The notes beneath the pieces were generated by a model. That model was not told where the DNA came from. It made no database searches and saw only the letters and a list, made by a program, of their open reading frames with translations. The position numbers were made by a program, and so were the translations under genes. A stretch of 64,000 nucleotides of DNA from assembly GCA_003254905.1 (NCBI GenBank), contig QANU01055854.1, positions 124,001 to 188,000 on the forward strand, given 5' to 3'. The DNA comes from Nissolia schottii (taxonomy: Eukaryota > Streptophyta > Magnoliopsida > Fabales > Fabaceae). The first letter of the stretch is position 1. Each line of letters starts with the position of its first letter. Below, in pieces: positions 12,060-23,006 of the stretch.

Positions 12060-12956
12060 GCATAGTTATCAATAGAGCCGCTATAGCATGCTATCGCGGA
12101 ATAGCGTTGCGGAGCGCAGGGGCGCCGCACCAGGGAGGAGCGTTGCGAAACATTTCACTATCGCGGCCGTCGTGGCTGCTGTTGTGGGCAACGGAGCGCG
12201 ATTTCAATTGATGGAAAATGACGCATTTTGCCCTTAATTTTTTCGTTTCCCACTGAAAATAAAGGGTTTTGTGAGATTTCCAACCTAATATTCTATACAT
12301 TTGGCTCCAAAACTCTCATTTTCTCTTGCGTCCCTCTGTTTTCCCTTTTTTGTCTCTGTTTCGTGTCTCTTTTTTCGTATCTCTCTGGTTCACGTCTCTC
12401 TGTTTCCTACTCCGGCGGCGGCTTCCGGTGGTGACAACGGCCGCTGCTTTCGGCTGCGACGTCTCTGCTTCCAGCACATTCAGTAACCAGAAAGGTTTTT
12501 CATCTTCTTCACCTCTGCTTCCATCTTTCACTCTCCCTGGCTTCTTGCTCTATTTTTTCTTCTTAACGTGTTTCTTTGTTCTTTTCTTCTTTCTTTATGA
12601 GTTTCATTTGTTTCTATGTGTGTTTTGTTCAATGTTCTACTTTTTGAAACCCTGATCTAAACCTTCATTTTTTTCTCAGTTAACAATATTGTTTTTTGTT
12701 AGTCTCTAGAGACTTAGACTTTGAATTAAGATGTTATATTTTCTATTTTAGTGACTTTTTTTATGCAATACAACGTTAGATTGATGATTCAAGCAAGTTT
12801 CTTTTGGCATATAAATTATGATAATGACTTTGCACTGTTAATGAACATTTATATGTATGGTATATAAATTACACATTATTACATATATTAATTCAAATAG
12901 CGGTCATCCCGCTCCCCGTTATCCCGCTATAGCCTTTTTTGGGGTCGACACTCCAC
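12060..12956. mobile_element. Unclassified DNA-transposon-like insert in the gypsy element
   Basis: The left end (12062 onwards) carries the words AGCCGCTATAGCATGCTATCGCGG and GGAATAGCG. The right end (12897-12966) carries inverted counterparts such as ATCCCGCTATAGCC and CACGCCGCTATA. The interior, 12300-12660, is CT-rich like a plant 5' leader and contains a splice-like AG|GTTTTT, but no recognisable protein. Family not assigned; hAT or Mutator type possible. No clear target duplication. Confidence 0.45.
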
Positions 12957-13885
12957 GCCGCTATACACGGGTCAGGTTAGGTCAGATCCGACCATGGCAC
13001 AGACCCAACCAACCTACCAGCGAGTAGATCGGGTCGGTTAAAAAAGTGTTTTTGCGATGGGTACTAGTGACCCGCCTTTTTTTTCCCCCTTAAAATCTAA
13101 TTTTTTTAAAAACAATTCCATTGTTTTTTAAAAAATAATCCAGCGTGCTCACCGTGAACCCTAGCTCCGCCACCTTCACCGCCGTGTAGTACCTCACTCC
13201 GTACGCCTGGAACTCCTCCAAACCTCCGAGCAGCTCTGGCAGCGCCGTGGGAGACGAAGGCGAAGGGTTGGGGGCGGAGGTTGGGGATCCAGAAGGAGGG
13301 TTGGCGGTGGAGGTGCCGGACACTTTGATGGAGAGCTGGCCGGCGGAGCAGAAGTGAACAGGAAGAAGACAAACAGGGGAAGAGGAAGGGAAAGGGGAAC
13401 AGACAAAAAGGGAAGGGGAAGGGGACGAACAGGAAGAGATGTTCATGTGAAGGCTCCTTAATGATGTTGTCCCTATCTGTCAACAGCTGGCAAGCAAAAG
13501 AAAGTAACAATTATGCTTTTTCGACTGTGAATAAGTGAAGAGAAACCTGGCAAACAAAAGATAAGTTCTTGCCGTCACTACTTGACACATTAATGTGAGG
13601 GAAGAATCATGACTTGCAGAAGGATTGGGTATGAGATTGGCAATGATGCTTTCCATTGACTTATGTTTTTAGAGAGTGAAAGTGGAATCAACGAACAGGG
13701 AAAGGGTTTAATGTAATAATAATAATAATAATAATATATAGTCGGGTTTCGGGTTGGGTCGGTTTTAGGAATTTGGATCTAAGACTCGACTCGAATATAT
13801 GGCGGATCAGTTGGGTTCGACCTGCCGACCCGACCTAATCCGACTCACTTAGGGTTGGGTCGGGTCAACGGGTTGGCGGATCCAA
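12957..13885. mobile_element. hAT-like non-autonomous element carrying a gene fragment
   Basis: Both ends are dense in GGGTC/GACCC words in inverted relation (12964-13045 and 13740-13880), a subterminal pattern seen in Ac-like hAT elements. For example GGGTCAGGTTAGGTC lies on the left and GTTGGGTCGGGTC on the right. The middle holds a GC-rich segment with a LEAFY-like coding fragment on the minus strand and an (ATA)n run at 13710-13735. The gypsy RT resumes at about 13886 (NQLFAKLSKCNFG). The exact termini and target duplication are unclear. Confidence 0.5.
13139..13240 (-). pseudogene. LFY: Captured fragment of LEAFY/FLORICAULA first exon
   Basis: The minus strand encodes PELLGGLEEFQAYGVRYYTA followed by VKVAELGFTVSTL. 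Known LEAFY proteins have the exon-1 block RELGGLEELFQAYG(V/I)RYYTA(A)KIAELGFTV(N/S)TL, so the match covers over 30 residues with one residue missing (the second Leu of EEL) and a few substitutions. Homology ends abruptly after the STL codons near 13140, where an AT-rich tail begins. On the other side the Pro/Ser-rich coding (13241-13370) may be a frame-shifted piece of the LFY N-terminus, but this is uncertain. LEAFY is the master transcription factor of floral meristem identity. There is no start codon, DNA-binding domain or intron here, so it is a non-functional capture inside a transposon-like element. Confidence 0.72.
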
Positions 13886-14620
13886 TCAGTTGTTTGCTAA
13901 ACTGTCTAAATGCAATTTTGGCTTACATGAGGTGGAGTATTTAGGCCACAGAGTCTCAGGTAAAGGAGCCACTGTGAACAAAGACAAAGTGAGTGTTAGT
14001 CATAGAGTGGCATGTTCCTATGAATTTGAAACAGTTGCAAGGATTCTTAGGCTTGGCCAGTTATTATAGAAGGTTCATTAGAGCCTATGCATCGATTGCA
14101 GCCCCTCTCACTGACCTAAAGAAAGACAACTTTAAATGGAATGAAAGAGAAAATTCTACTTTCAAGGAGCTGAAACAAGCAATAACTAATGCTCCTATTC
14201 TGCTGCTACCTGATTTTTCGAAGCCATCTGTCTTAGAAACAGATGCCTCAGGTTCAGGTGTGGGGGCAATTCTGTGTCAACAAAATCATCCCATAGCCTA
14301 TTTTTCCAAGAAATTATCCCCCAGAATGCAGAAAAGATCAGCTTATGCAAGGGAGTTATATGCCATCACAGAGGCATTGGCAAAATTTAGGCACCATCTA
14401 CTTGGCCACTCATTCATAATTAGGACTGACCAAAAGAGCCTGAGAAACTTGATGGATCAATCCATTCAGACACCAGAACAGCAAGAGTGGCTACACAAAT
14501 TTCTGGGATTTGATTTCAAAATTGAATATAAGCCGAGGAAAGAAAATGTGGGAGCAGATGCCTTATCAAGAACCTATATCATGGCTTGGTCTGAACCAAA
14601 CTTTCTGCTCATTGATGAGG
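13886..14620 (+). pseudogene. Gypsy reverse transcriptase (C-terminal part) and RNase H relic
   Basis: It resumes with FAKLSKCNFGLHEVEYLGH, then an RT thumb (QLQGFLGLASYYRRFI, ASIAAPLTDLKKDNF) and RNase H (VLETDASGSGVGAILCQQ, PIAYFSKKLSPRMQKRSAYA, ELYAITEALAKFRHHLLGH, FIIRTDQKSLRNLMDQ, ENVGADALSR). RNase H catalytic residues D, E and D are visible. Compared with other plant gypsy RTs, about 20 codons are missing between IIIYS (12057) and this point, so the insertions were accompanied by a small deletion. A frame break lies near 13990. Confidence 0.88.
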
Positions 14621-15356
14621 TAAGAGCTGCAATAGCTAATGATGCAGTTTTACTTCAACAACTAACAGCATGTCAACAAGGCACAAATACTGACCTCAAT
14701 TACTCCTCCAGAGATGACTTAATATTTTGGAAGGGTAAGTTGATGCTACCTGCCAACAACGACGTGGTAAAGCTCCATGGCATGCCCAAATCCGTAGTAA
14801 GTGACAGAGATAAAGCATTTACAAGCAAGTTCTGGCAACACATCTTCCAATTGCAGGGAACAACATTGGCTATGAGTTCAGCGTACCATCCACAAACGGG
14901 TGGCCAGACTGAAGTCACAAATAGGTCCCTGGATGCTATGTTTATGAGGCTCCAAAGAAGTGGTTCAAACTGCTCCCTTGGGCTGAATTTTGGTATAACA
15001 CCGCTTTCCACCACAGCTGTCGCATGACTTCATTCAAGATAGTTTATGGCAGAGATCCACCTATGATGGCCAAGTACACACCCAAAGGAATACATCCGGT
15101 GACATTGCAGGAAATGTGGGTACAAAGAGATGAAATTTTGGTCAAGCTCAGGGCCAATTTGGAGCCAGTTCAACAGAAAATGAAACATTATGTAGATAGC
15201 AAGAGGAAGGATGTTGAGTTTCAAGTTGGAGACAAGGTGCTGGCAAAATTACAGACTGACAGACAACACCCTATGGCTTTAAGAAGGAATCAAAAGTTGA
15301 GCATGAGATATTTTGGTCCCTTAGAAGAAGGCCCTGAACAGAATTGGCCACTTTAG
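14620..15356 (+). pseudogene. Gypsy integrase relic with large internal deletion
   Basis: The frame passes from LIFWKGKLMLPANNDVV, just before the usual HHCC zinc finger, straight to KLHGMPKSVVSDRDKAFTSK, near the second catalytic Asp. The zinc finger and the first part of the catalytic core, roughly 130 codons, are therefore deleted. It continues AYHPQTGGQTEVTNR (where the third catalytic residue, Glu, is expected), then shifts frame near 14950-15020 into AEFWYNTAFHHS and TSFKIVYGRDPP, and ends in the integrase C-terminal region (FQVGDKVLAKLQ, LSMRYFGP). Confidence 0.82.
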
Positions 15357-15580
15357 AAGAAGGCCCTGTCCTAGCTCCAGAGCAAGTTCTCCAAACTAGG
15401 TCTGGACTGCAAAATGGATATGTGATACCACAGGTCCTTATACAATGGGAAGGACTCTCAGCTTCTGAAGCAACTTGGGAGAACTGTAAAGAAATCAAAC
15501 AGCATTATCCCACCTTCAACCTTGAGGACAAGGTTGATGTTGATGGGGGGAAATGTTATGGTAAACACACAAGAGGCTGA
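15344..15580 (+). pseudogene. Chromodomain of the gypsy element
   Basis: After a short frame break the sequence gives EEGPVLAPEQVLQTR, then VIPQVLIQWEGLSASEATWENC, the chromodomain pattern (VLIQW.GL...EATWE) that chromoviruses use to target integration into particular chromatin. The start of this segment repeats LEEGP from the preceding frame (see 15318 and 15352), so a deletion between repeats has removed the linker. Confidence 0.82.
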
Positions 15581-15589
15581 TAGTGGACA

Positions 15590-17150
15590 TGGTGACTTAA
15601 CTAAGTTTGATGAGCACAAGGGCAAGCATGGAATTGCAACACCTCCAAGTGGGCCCCGCAGGTGAAAATCCCTAACAAATTGCTGAAGGATTACGCTACT
15701 GGCTGAAGGGAATAAAGCTGTTGTGGGGAGGCGCATTAAAGGGTTCTGGAAAAAGTGGTATAATTCCTAGGCTTCTTTCTCTGGTTCCATATTTCTTCTC
15801 CCCTAGGTTTTCCTTTTATGTGAATATTCAAATCCTAATGACCAATCCCTTTCAATTGCAAGAGTACTCTACAGTGGCCGTTCCCTGATACATTAAGGCA
15901 CTATTATATTGCTTTATTGCATATGTTTTTTGCAATTTTGCCAACTGAGACTTAATTACCTATTGTAATTGCTTATTAGCTACTTATTCCCTTTCAATAT
16001 ATATATACATCTGGCATCCCCGAGCTCTAGAACAAGCAAACTAAAGGCGAGAGTGCCCAAAGCTCAGCCACCTCAAGGGCCAGAGCGCCCAAAGATCTAG
16101 AACATGCCATCTAAAATGCGGAGTGCCTAAGTTTAAATAGCACAAACGTATTGCATAAATGCCTAGAAAGGTGTCCAATTAATCGTGGCCTATAATGACA
16201 CTCAAATGAATTATTACCCAACCTAGAGATCATTTATATTATTAGTTCCAAGGCGATTCTTAAAGTTTTAAAGTCGTGGTTCTAAAGCCCTAGACTACGC
16301 GTACTCGGCATATGTAAGTCCGAGGATACTAAGTTACTAAGAACTAATGCAAAGTTGACCAAATCCATAAGCAAACAAAAGTAAGACAAAGAACGACATC
16401 ACTACAAACTGTTCCAAGAAGAGGAAACGGTCTTAAATTGTTAATATAAAAAATGAAAATAGGTGTAACGAGATAAATCCCCCTAGATGAGGATTGAGCC
16501 ACATATAGAGTAGGAGACTTCTCAGCCCAAGGAGAAGCCTTGATTGGAAACTATGAGCTATGATTTATGGTGTCCTCATTTTCACCATCAACTTAAATGA
16601 TAAACCAAAGTAAACTGTTAGTAGGGTCGTATGATCTCTAAATTTTAAGTCGTTAGACATTACACTCTTACTAAATTTTCATTCCATATTTATACTATCT
16701 TACTTTCATGTTCAACTCTCCAACTAAGATTTGATGTAAGAAACAACGGGTGATAAAAGGAGAGAAATGGAAGCAATGTAACCCATCAACAACTTCTTAC
16801 GATATCAAACTGCTCTGTATGTTGGCAAAACGATCATGCTCCTATCATCTTTTATTTGAATGATGACCATGACATACAAATTGAAACCAACCACTATGAA
16901 TTTAGCTTCATGCTTCACAGACAGATCACATAAATTCCAACGGGAAAACAAGGTTATGCACGTAGCAATAATCGGCCCCAGTCAACAACGTGGCAACACT
17001 TCCATTTAACACCAGTTAAGACCAGGGAAGACAATTTTATCACAACAACCGCAAGCAGCATTGGAAATGCCACACCTTAGTAACAACTACAACAGTCACA
17101 AACTACTCTTTTCTCCCTCAATGTCGGTAGATTTACTTCAACTGGGATTT
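15590..17150. other. Gypsy 3' flank and intergenic DNA
   Basis: It may contain the eroded 3' LTR (15650-16010). The stretch 16020-16140 repeats the words agtgcccaaag / agcgcccaaag and TCTAGAACA. No polypurine tract or LTR end is certain, and no gene is visible up to the TGD2 stop codon. Confidence 0.4.
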
Positions 17151-17154
17151 GACC

Positions 17155-20100
17155 TCACAATAACCTGCTGAGAGATTTGATAAGTAATTTCAAATTCTTT
17201 CTTGTAGCTTCATCACCAGTGAAGCCCAAAATATCAGAGCTAATATTCTGCAATTATGCAACAAAAAATACAATCAATAAAATAGAAAAAGTCATATGTA
17301 TTATTTATATTTAGCGACAATACGTTAAGGTACTACCTCAATGTTCTTCAGGGTAAAAATAAGAGTGTATATGGACTTTTGGATCAGCTCAGTGTTCTCA
17401 GGTGTCATAATGGATGAATGCACCCTTCTGCATATACATAAGATGAATTCAATTAGTTGTAGTACAACAATTGCATTAAACAAGCCATCATACTTAATAA
17501 TGCTGATTGTAAAAGAAACGAGTAAATGGGCCTTTTGAATTAGTTCAATTCCCTTCGCCATAAACACGAATGATCACTATTAGTTTTCACGACGTAACAA
17601 TAGTCCATATAACCATGGAAATACTAAAGAGTGCTAGAGAAACTGTATTGAAAACAAATAAATAATCAAGAGGCCACCAACTCTCCCAACAGTAGCTCTT
17701 CGAGAGGCCACTTGACTCTCCTAATTCTAGTCTAATCTTTTCCAATGCCTAATCCCTAATGCATTCTGCCTAACCTTAAATAGCCCATCATTAATTATGA
17801 AATTACAAAACTGCCCTTAATCCTCAATCCCTAATTGTTAATCGTAAACCTAATCCCTAATCATAACATTGGGCCGTGACATGTTCATCACAAATTTCAG
17901 ATCCCCTTTCTGCCTTCCGAAATTCGTAATGGTTAAAATTGGTAGAAGAAAGATGACATAGATTATCTCTTAGAGAATTCTCAACAGGTTCCCATTTCAT
18001 ATTTTGGCACAAAAATACCAAAATAACCCTTAGTTTTTTGCAAGTTAACTTTGAAACTGAATACAAACATGTCATTTCACCATTTATTATTAATTTCCTT
18101 GGAAAAAAGAGGAAATGACCCACAAAGAATGAAACTCGTCATCTTCTCTATCCACTCCAATTTGCTCATCTTTCTTCTTCACCAACTTTTTATCTCCTTA
18201 TCACTTGTCTAATTTTCAAAATATTTTTTTATTTTTCTTTTCCATTCCTTCTTTTTTGCAGAAACCTGTGTTACAGCATGCAATTTCCATTTTCACGGGA
18301 TATAGCTGAGAAATAAGACGTGTGACAAGTTACAATATCATACTGTTGCCACCATCCCTCTCAAGTCTACTCACCAAGGATCTATCCCAAGCTATAAGAT
18401 GTTGACAAGCTAATTTGCATCCGTACACTAATAACAATGTGTTAAATGCCAATGTATATCCATGCATACCCAACTAGAGACAAACAAGAGCAAGAGAGAT
18501 TTAGAAATTAACCTCAAATCCTCAGAGGCTTGAGTAAGACTTCGAGTTAAATCCTCAACCTCCTTCAACAGGCCACTTTCACGGACTTCGGTCAACAAAG
18601 GTTGAATATCATCAGTCATGGCTTTGATCTGAGACATCACTACATCCAAGGGAAAATTCGGGTTTGATATGAGAATGCAAGATAGAAACGGTACAAAAGG
18701 ACTCAACAAAAACCTAAAGCAAAGAGATGATACATGAATACCATAAATGTAAGATACCAGAGTTTATTGACATGTTTCATCACCATTCTGCTTACCAATT
18801 TCCAAATTGTCTATAATCACAATCAATTTCCAAATTTTCCATAATCACAGAGTAACAGACATCAATATTCAAATGCTAGTGAACCCATCAAAATGAGGTA
18901 AAAGCATAGAAAAAGGCTATATATAACCTCCTCACAAGTATGCCTAACCATCCTCCTAACAAACCTAAGAATGACACTTGGCAATAATGTTTTCTTTTCT
19001 TCCTATTTTGCCTCCAAATATTGTCAAGTGACATTCTTTGGTTTGTTGGAAGGATATATCATTGCTCAAAACCATATTATGTTCCACAGAATTTGGATGA
19101 GAACAAATGGTTTTATAAGGGAATGTATCCCTTTGCTTACAACTATTTGCTGCTGCAAATATGAACTAGGAGACTAATACATACATAAAAATGCAAAACC
19201 ATAGACTATAAGCCTCCAAAATGGTATGGCACATCACATCTATAAACTTGAAATTCCATTTTTTAAGTTCCTTGATTAAATACTCAAGTTTCTCCATTCG
19301 GCATTTGTGCTGAATTGCATAATAGGATTACCAATATAACAATAGCAGATAATAAAACTGAATTCTCGCATGCACCACGTATTTCAAACAGATAGTTTTA
19401 CAGAATTAATCATAATATCCTATAACATAACATAGTCGAAGTTGGGCAACTACCCACTTAGTATTGGAAAGAAAGTTGCTTAATTCAACCATCTAGTTAA
19501 GTGGATCTATTAGCATAAAACAAGCACACTAGTGTATGAAAAGTACATCACACCTTTGTAAGAAGTGGTTTAGCTTCTTCAATAACAGAAGCAGCTCGTT
19601 CTGCCAACGAATAGCTGTTGGCAATACCAATTTTCTCTACATCCTGCCCAAGGCGGGTAAATATCCCTACCAATGCATCCAAACTTACTCCTTGGTTACC
19701 CTTGATCTTTTCTCTGTCACACACAATGAGACCTTCTTTAGTACATTCTTGATCAAGAGGTCCAGTCGAAGGTGTTGGAATTGGATCTCGTGGAGTAATG
19801 TCAATTATAGTCTCCATAAGAAGACCGGACTGGTTAACTTCAACCAATGAATTCCGTGGTATGATTGTTTTGTCATCTTCGATCTAAACATAGTAGAAAA
19901 CCAAAGGTTTAACTCAATCCACCAATTAAAACAAACAAATTTGAAAACTAAGCAAGACTTTAATACTAGCATAGGGGAGGGAAGTGAAACAAGTGTTCAT
20001 ATACATAACAAGCAATATTTTAATACTAGTACAAGGGATGGAAAGTGCAACAAGATTATGTTATCAAAAGGCACCTCAACAACAGCTTCAATACTTTTCA

Positions 20101-20590
20101 AGGAAGGAATGACACGAATGACATCGCCGACAGTCACCCCTCTGATCCTCACTGGGGTTCCAGTGCATATACCACAAGCCTGGGCAAACTCAAATACTGC
20201 TGTATACTTCCTGAATTTGGATCGTATTTGGAAACCCCTCAACCAGGCCAAACTTAGTACAAACAGAATTGCACCTGATACTAAAAATAGTCCAACCCCA
20301 CCTTCCCAAATGCTCCTACCACCAAAGCCAAAATCACTTAATGGACGTAGTGTTTGCTTCCAAACAGTATGAGGAATGTCCAAAACAACTGCAAGTGGAT
20401 TCTTTGCACCTGAAGATGATGGTTCAGCATGCCCTGCATCAGCAGATGTAGCTCTGATCCTGTTGATTTTTCTCCGAGGTCTAGCTGGAAGATAGGGCAT
20501 GCAATTCAAAGAATTTCTAGGTAGTCTAACCATAGATGAAGATAAAGCACTAGGCAATGTTGAGACATGCACTGGAGGATTCCCAACCAT
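17155..20590 (-). CDS. TGD2: TRIGALACTOSYLDIACYLGLYCEROL 2 (TGD2), chloroplastic
   Basis: Five coding exons: 20075-20590, 19554-19883, 18513-18628, 17337-17427 and 17155-17247, all with GT/AG borders and matching phases. They total 1146 bp and 381 residues, the same length as Arabidopsis TGD2 as I recall it. The start is the ATG at 20590 (MVGNPPVHV, compare MIGNP in Arabidopsis); the codon 9 bp further out is GTG. Layout: plastid transit peptide (about 1-50), LRPLSDFGFGGRSIWEGGVG, one membrane span (about 97-118), then the MCE domain from FRKYTAVFEFAQACGI through RIRGVTVGDVI to RNSLVEVNQSGLL, and a helical C-terminus ending LKLLIKSLSRLL. TGD2 is the phosphatidic-acid-binding subunit of the TGD1-2-3 ABC transporter in the inner chloroplast envelope, which moves ER-derived lipid into plastids. 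Intron 3 (17428-18512) carries repeated cctaatccctaat words. Intact. Confidence 0.96.
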
Positions 20591-22116
20591 CTTAACCACA
20601 ACCTCCTAGCTCCAAAGTATTACAGTTCCCCAACGTTGAACCGAAATTAATCTAAAGCAAGGAGACTTGAGCTGCTAAAGTGTTCCCTACATATCAAAAA
20701 CCGTATAAATTTATCAACAATGTATGCATAATTAGCATACAAATAGAAATGAAAAAGACCAAGAAACAATAAAAAGGAAACATCACAATCAATTTCAAGG
20801 GCTCTAAATTATATAGGAAAACTTCAATTGATTACAAAGAAGACCCAACAATAAATAAGGTATGCAAAAATAAACCAAAGCTCCAGAAGTTGACTTTAGA
20901 TTTAGGATTAATAATACTTTTCTGGAAAAGAAAAAAAAAATACATTTTACCTTCCTAAGATGCTAATACAATAGCAACAACAACCACGTCGTGTCACAAT
21001 TGGTGGGGTCAATTGCATGGATTATACATCATCAAGTCTTTAATCATGTTTACATTTAAACAACTAAAACCTAGATCTCTCCTAATAGTTTGACCTGTGG
21101 TTTTTTCAGATCTCTTGCTTCCTTTAGCTATTGGACAAACCGTCATGTGATCTATACTCCTTGTTGGAGCTTCTACAAGCATTCTCAAGATATGTTCAAA
21201 CCACCTAAAGTAAGATTCTACCACTACCCGATTTTCTCTCTTATGTATTCGTTCCTAATTCAATGTTGTCTAGTAGTGTCTCCACTCATCAAACATGACA
21301 TTTTCATCTCTGCAGCATTACATTTATTTTCTTTGTTGGCTTTCAACAGCCCAACATCGCCATCTTTTCCACAACAGCAGAAATCGGAGAACAAAAAAAT
21401 GAAGTAAATATACCCGAGATTGACAAGAACAGATAATGGCTTTTCACTAGCACCCTAATCCCATGCAAAACTGGATTCTGGGTAACATAGAAAAAGTCTC
21501 TTAACTGTGATATTGATAGACAAAAATTAGGGGCGGGGAGATAAGAGATACAGGAAACTGTTAAACACTTTTCTTAGCTTGATTAATTCATTCAAGAGAC
21601 GTGCATTTATAATAGGCTAAGACCTATCAGATATTTCTACCTACAGGTGGTTCTTGAATCAATATATCTCATGAGAATTGGAAACACAATAGAAATTTCA
21701 TGCTGCAGAATGAGTAAAGCTGGTCAGTGAAACCAGCAGCGGCGTAGGTATCCACAGTGAGATAGTGGGTCAGAGAGGGATAGTCAAACAAATATGAAAA
21801 CTGAAACAACAAAAAATAGAGATTACTGGTTCATGCTTTCATTTCAATTTTCAATGCATTAAATGGAGAACGAAAGAGAGAAAGAGATACTGTGAAGAGA
21901 GAGTGGGTAGGCAACGGATCCGAATGACTATGAAGCACCACAAGCCATGTAGGTGGGAATTGGAGGATGGGACGGAGCGAAGGGGAGAAACAAGGCTTTT
22001 ACAATTTCTATGTTCACGAATGCCAAACGCTTTGGTCCAGTAGTGGGCCTTGCGTTGATTTATGCTGAATAAGAATACTCCTCTAAAGCAAATGAGTTTT
22101 CCCTCAATAAAGAATT
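20591..22116 (-). promoter_or_regulatory. TGD2 leader and promoter region
   Basis: No coding frame. A 5' untranslated exon may lie around 21700-21980, joined by a leader intron to the short leader just upstream of 20590, but I cannot prove the splice. Nothing else recognised. Confidence 0.3.
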
Positions 22117-23006
22117 GGGTTAAATAAGTTTTTAATCTCTATACTATTAAAAAATTTGTGTTTGGTCATTCAAAAATTTTTTGTTAGGATTTAGTCTTTA
22201 TAAAAAAAATTTGTTTGTTTTTAGTATCTGCCGTCAGTTTGGGTTGGACGACATGGCCGTTAATTTCGCCACGTGGCATAACCTAAATTTTCGAATTAAA
22301 CTCATAACTCGCTCGGAACCCAAATCCAAACCCATTTTAAATTAAAAATAAAATATACAAAATACAAAAATTTTGCCTCAAACCCACCCACCCACCTACA
22401 ATTCCACCATTCCCTCTTATGGTCTCTTTTCTGAAGCCTCATCTCAACCCACCCTCTTCCTCTTCTCAACCCACCCACCCACCGTCTTCCTCGTCTTAAC
22501 CCACCTACCGTCGTCGTCTTCCTCTTCTCAACCCACCCACCATCTTCCTCTTCTCAATCCATCCACCCTCTTTTATCAACCCAACCACCCATCATGGCGC
22601 CTCCATGTAGCCACCATTCTGGATCATCATTTTCCTCTCCGTGACAAGCCCAACCACACTCTCTCTGATGCCACCGTGACAAACCCAAACTGCGGTCCCT
22701 TCTCTCATCAGCAGTATGTGCTTCTTCACTAGATCTATTTCTCTCTCACTTTCTTTTTGTTTGTCACTTACTCTCACAAATCTATTTCTCTTATACACAG
22801 GGTGGTGGGGGCCAAAACCAACGTCCAACATTTTCTATATGGTGGTGGGGACCAAAACCAGCATTTTGAAACCTTCATTGATTGGGGATCGTGTGTCAGA
22901 GTCACACGAGGTGCATTTTTTTAAATGATTTTGTGTTTAGAATGTTGTTGCAAGTTGATTGTTTGAAGTTAAATAATGCTTGTGGGGATATAAGCATGAG
23001 GTTAAA
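22117..23006 (+). mobile_element. Probable left end of a Mutator-like element
   Basis: It begins GGGTTAAATAAGTTTTTAAT, close to the inverted right end of the small element at 48727-49180 (GGGTTAAATATGTTTTTAAT), and contains the same kind of CACGTGGCA word near 22270. Next comes a Pro/Ser-rich, CCCACC-repeat stretch (22378-22590) that is open but looks like composition only. The sequence continues, after a solo LTR, into a MULE transposase, so I read it as that element's 5' end. No right end or 9-bp duplication was found. Confidence 0.4.

Larger units (their letters stand above)
10090..15590 (+). mobile_element. Degenerate Ty3/gypsy chromovirus, interrupted by nested elements
   Basis: In order: Gag (10110-10868), aspartic protease (10909-11570), first part of reverse transcriptase (11564-12057), about 1.8 kb of foreign DNA (12060-13885), rest of reverse transcriptase and RNase H (13886-14570), remnant integrase (14700-15300) and chromodomain (15344-15580). 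The C-terminal chromodomain (LIQWEGLSASEATWENC) marks it as a chromovirus. Frames are broken by a nonsense codon in Gag, shifts at Gag/protease and protease/RT, a large integrase deletion and a shift near 15020. I cannot find the LTRs by eye. It is not capable of self-mobilisation. Confidence 0.9.

Noticed and set aside
12228-12655. Several Phe/Ser-rich frames in the CT-rich insert
   Set aside because: Shifted readings of CT-rich DNA; no conserved motif.
20591-20599. Start of TGD2 nine bases further upstream
   Set aside because: The codon there is GTG; the ATG at 20590 gives the MVGNP start shared with the family.
22373-22732. 119-codon Pro/Ser/His-rich frame
   Set aside because: Built from CCCACC/CTTCCTC repeats; no domain and no homologue recognised; probably non-coding element sequence.
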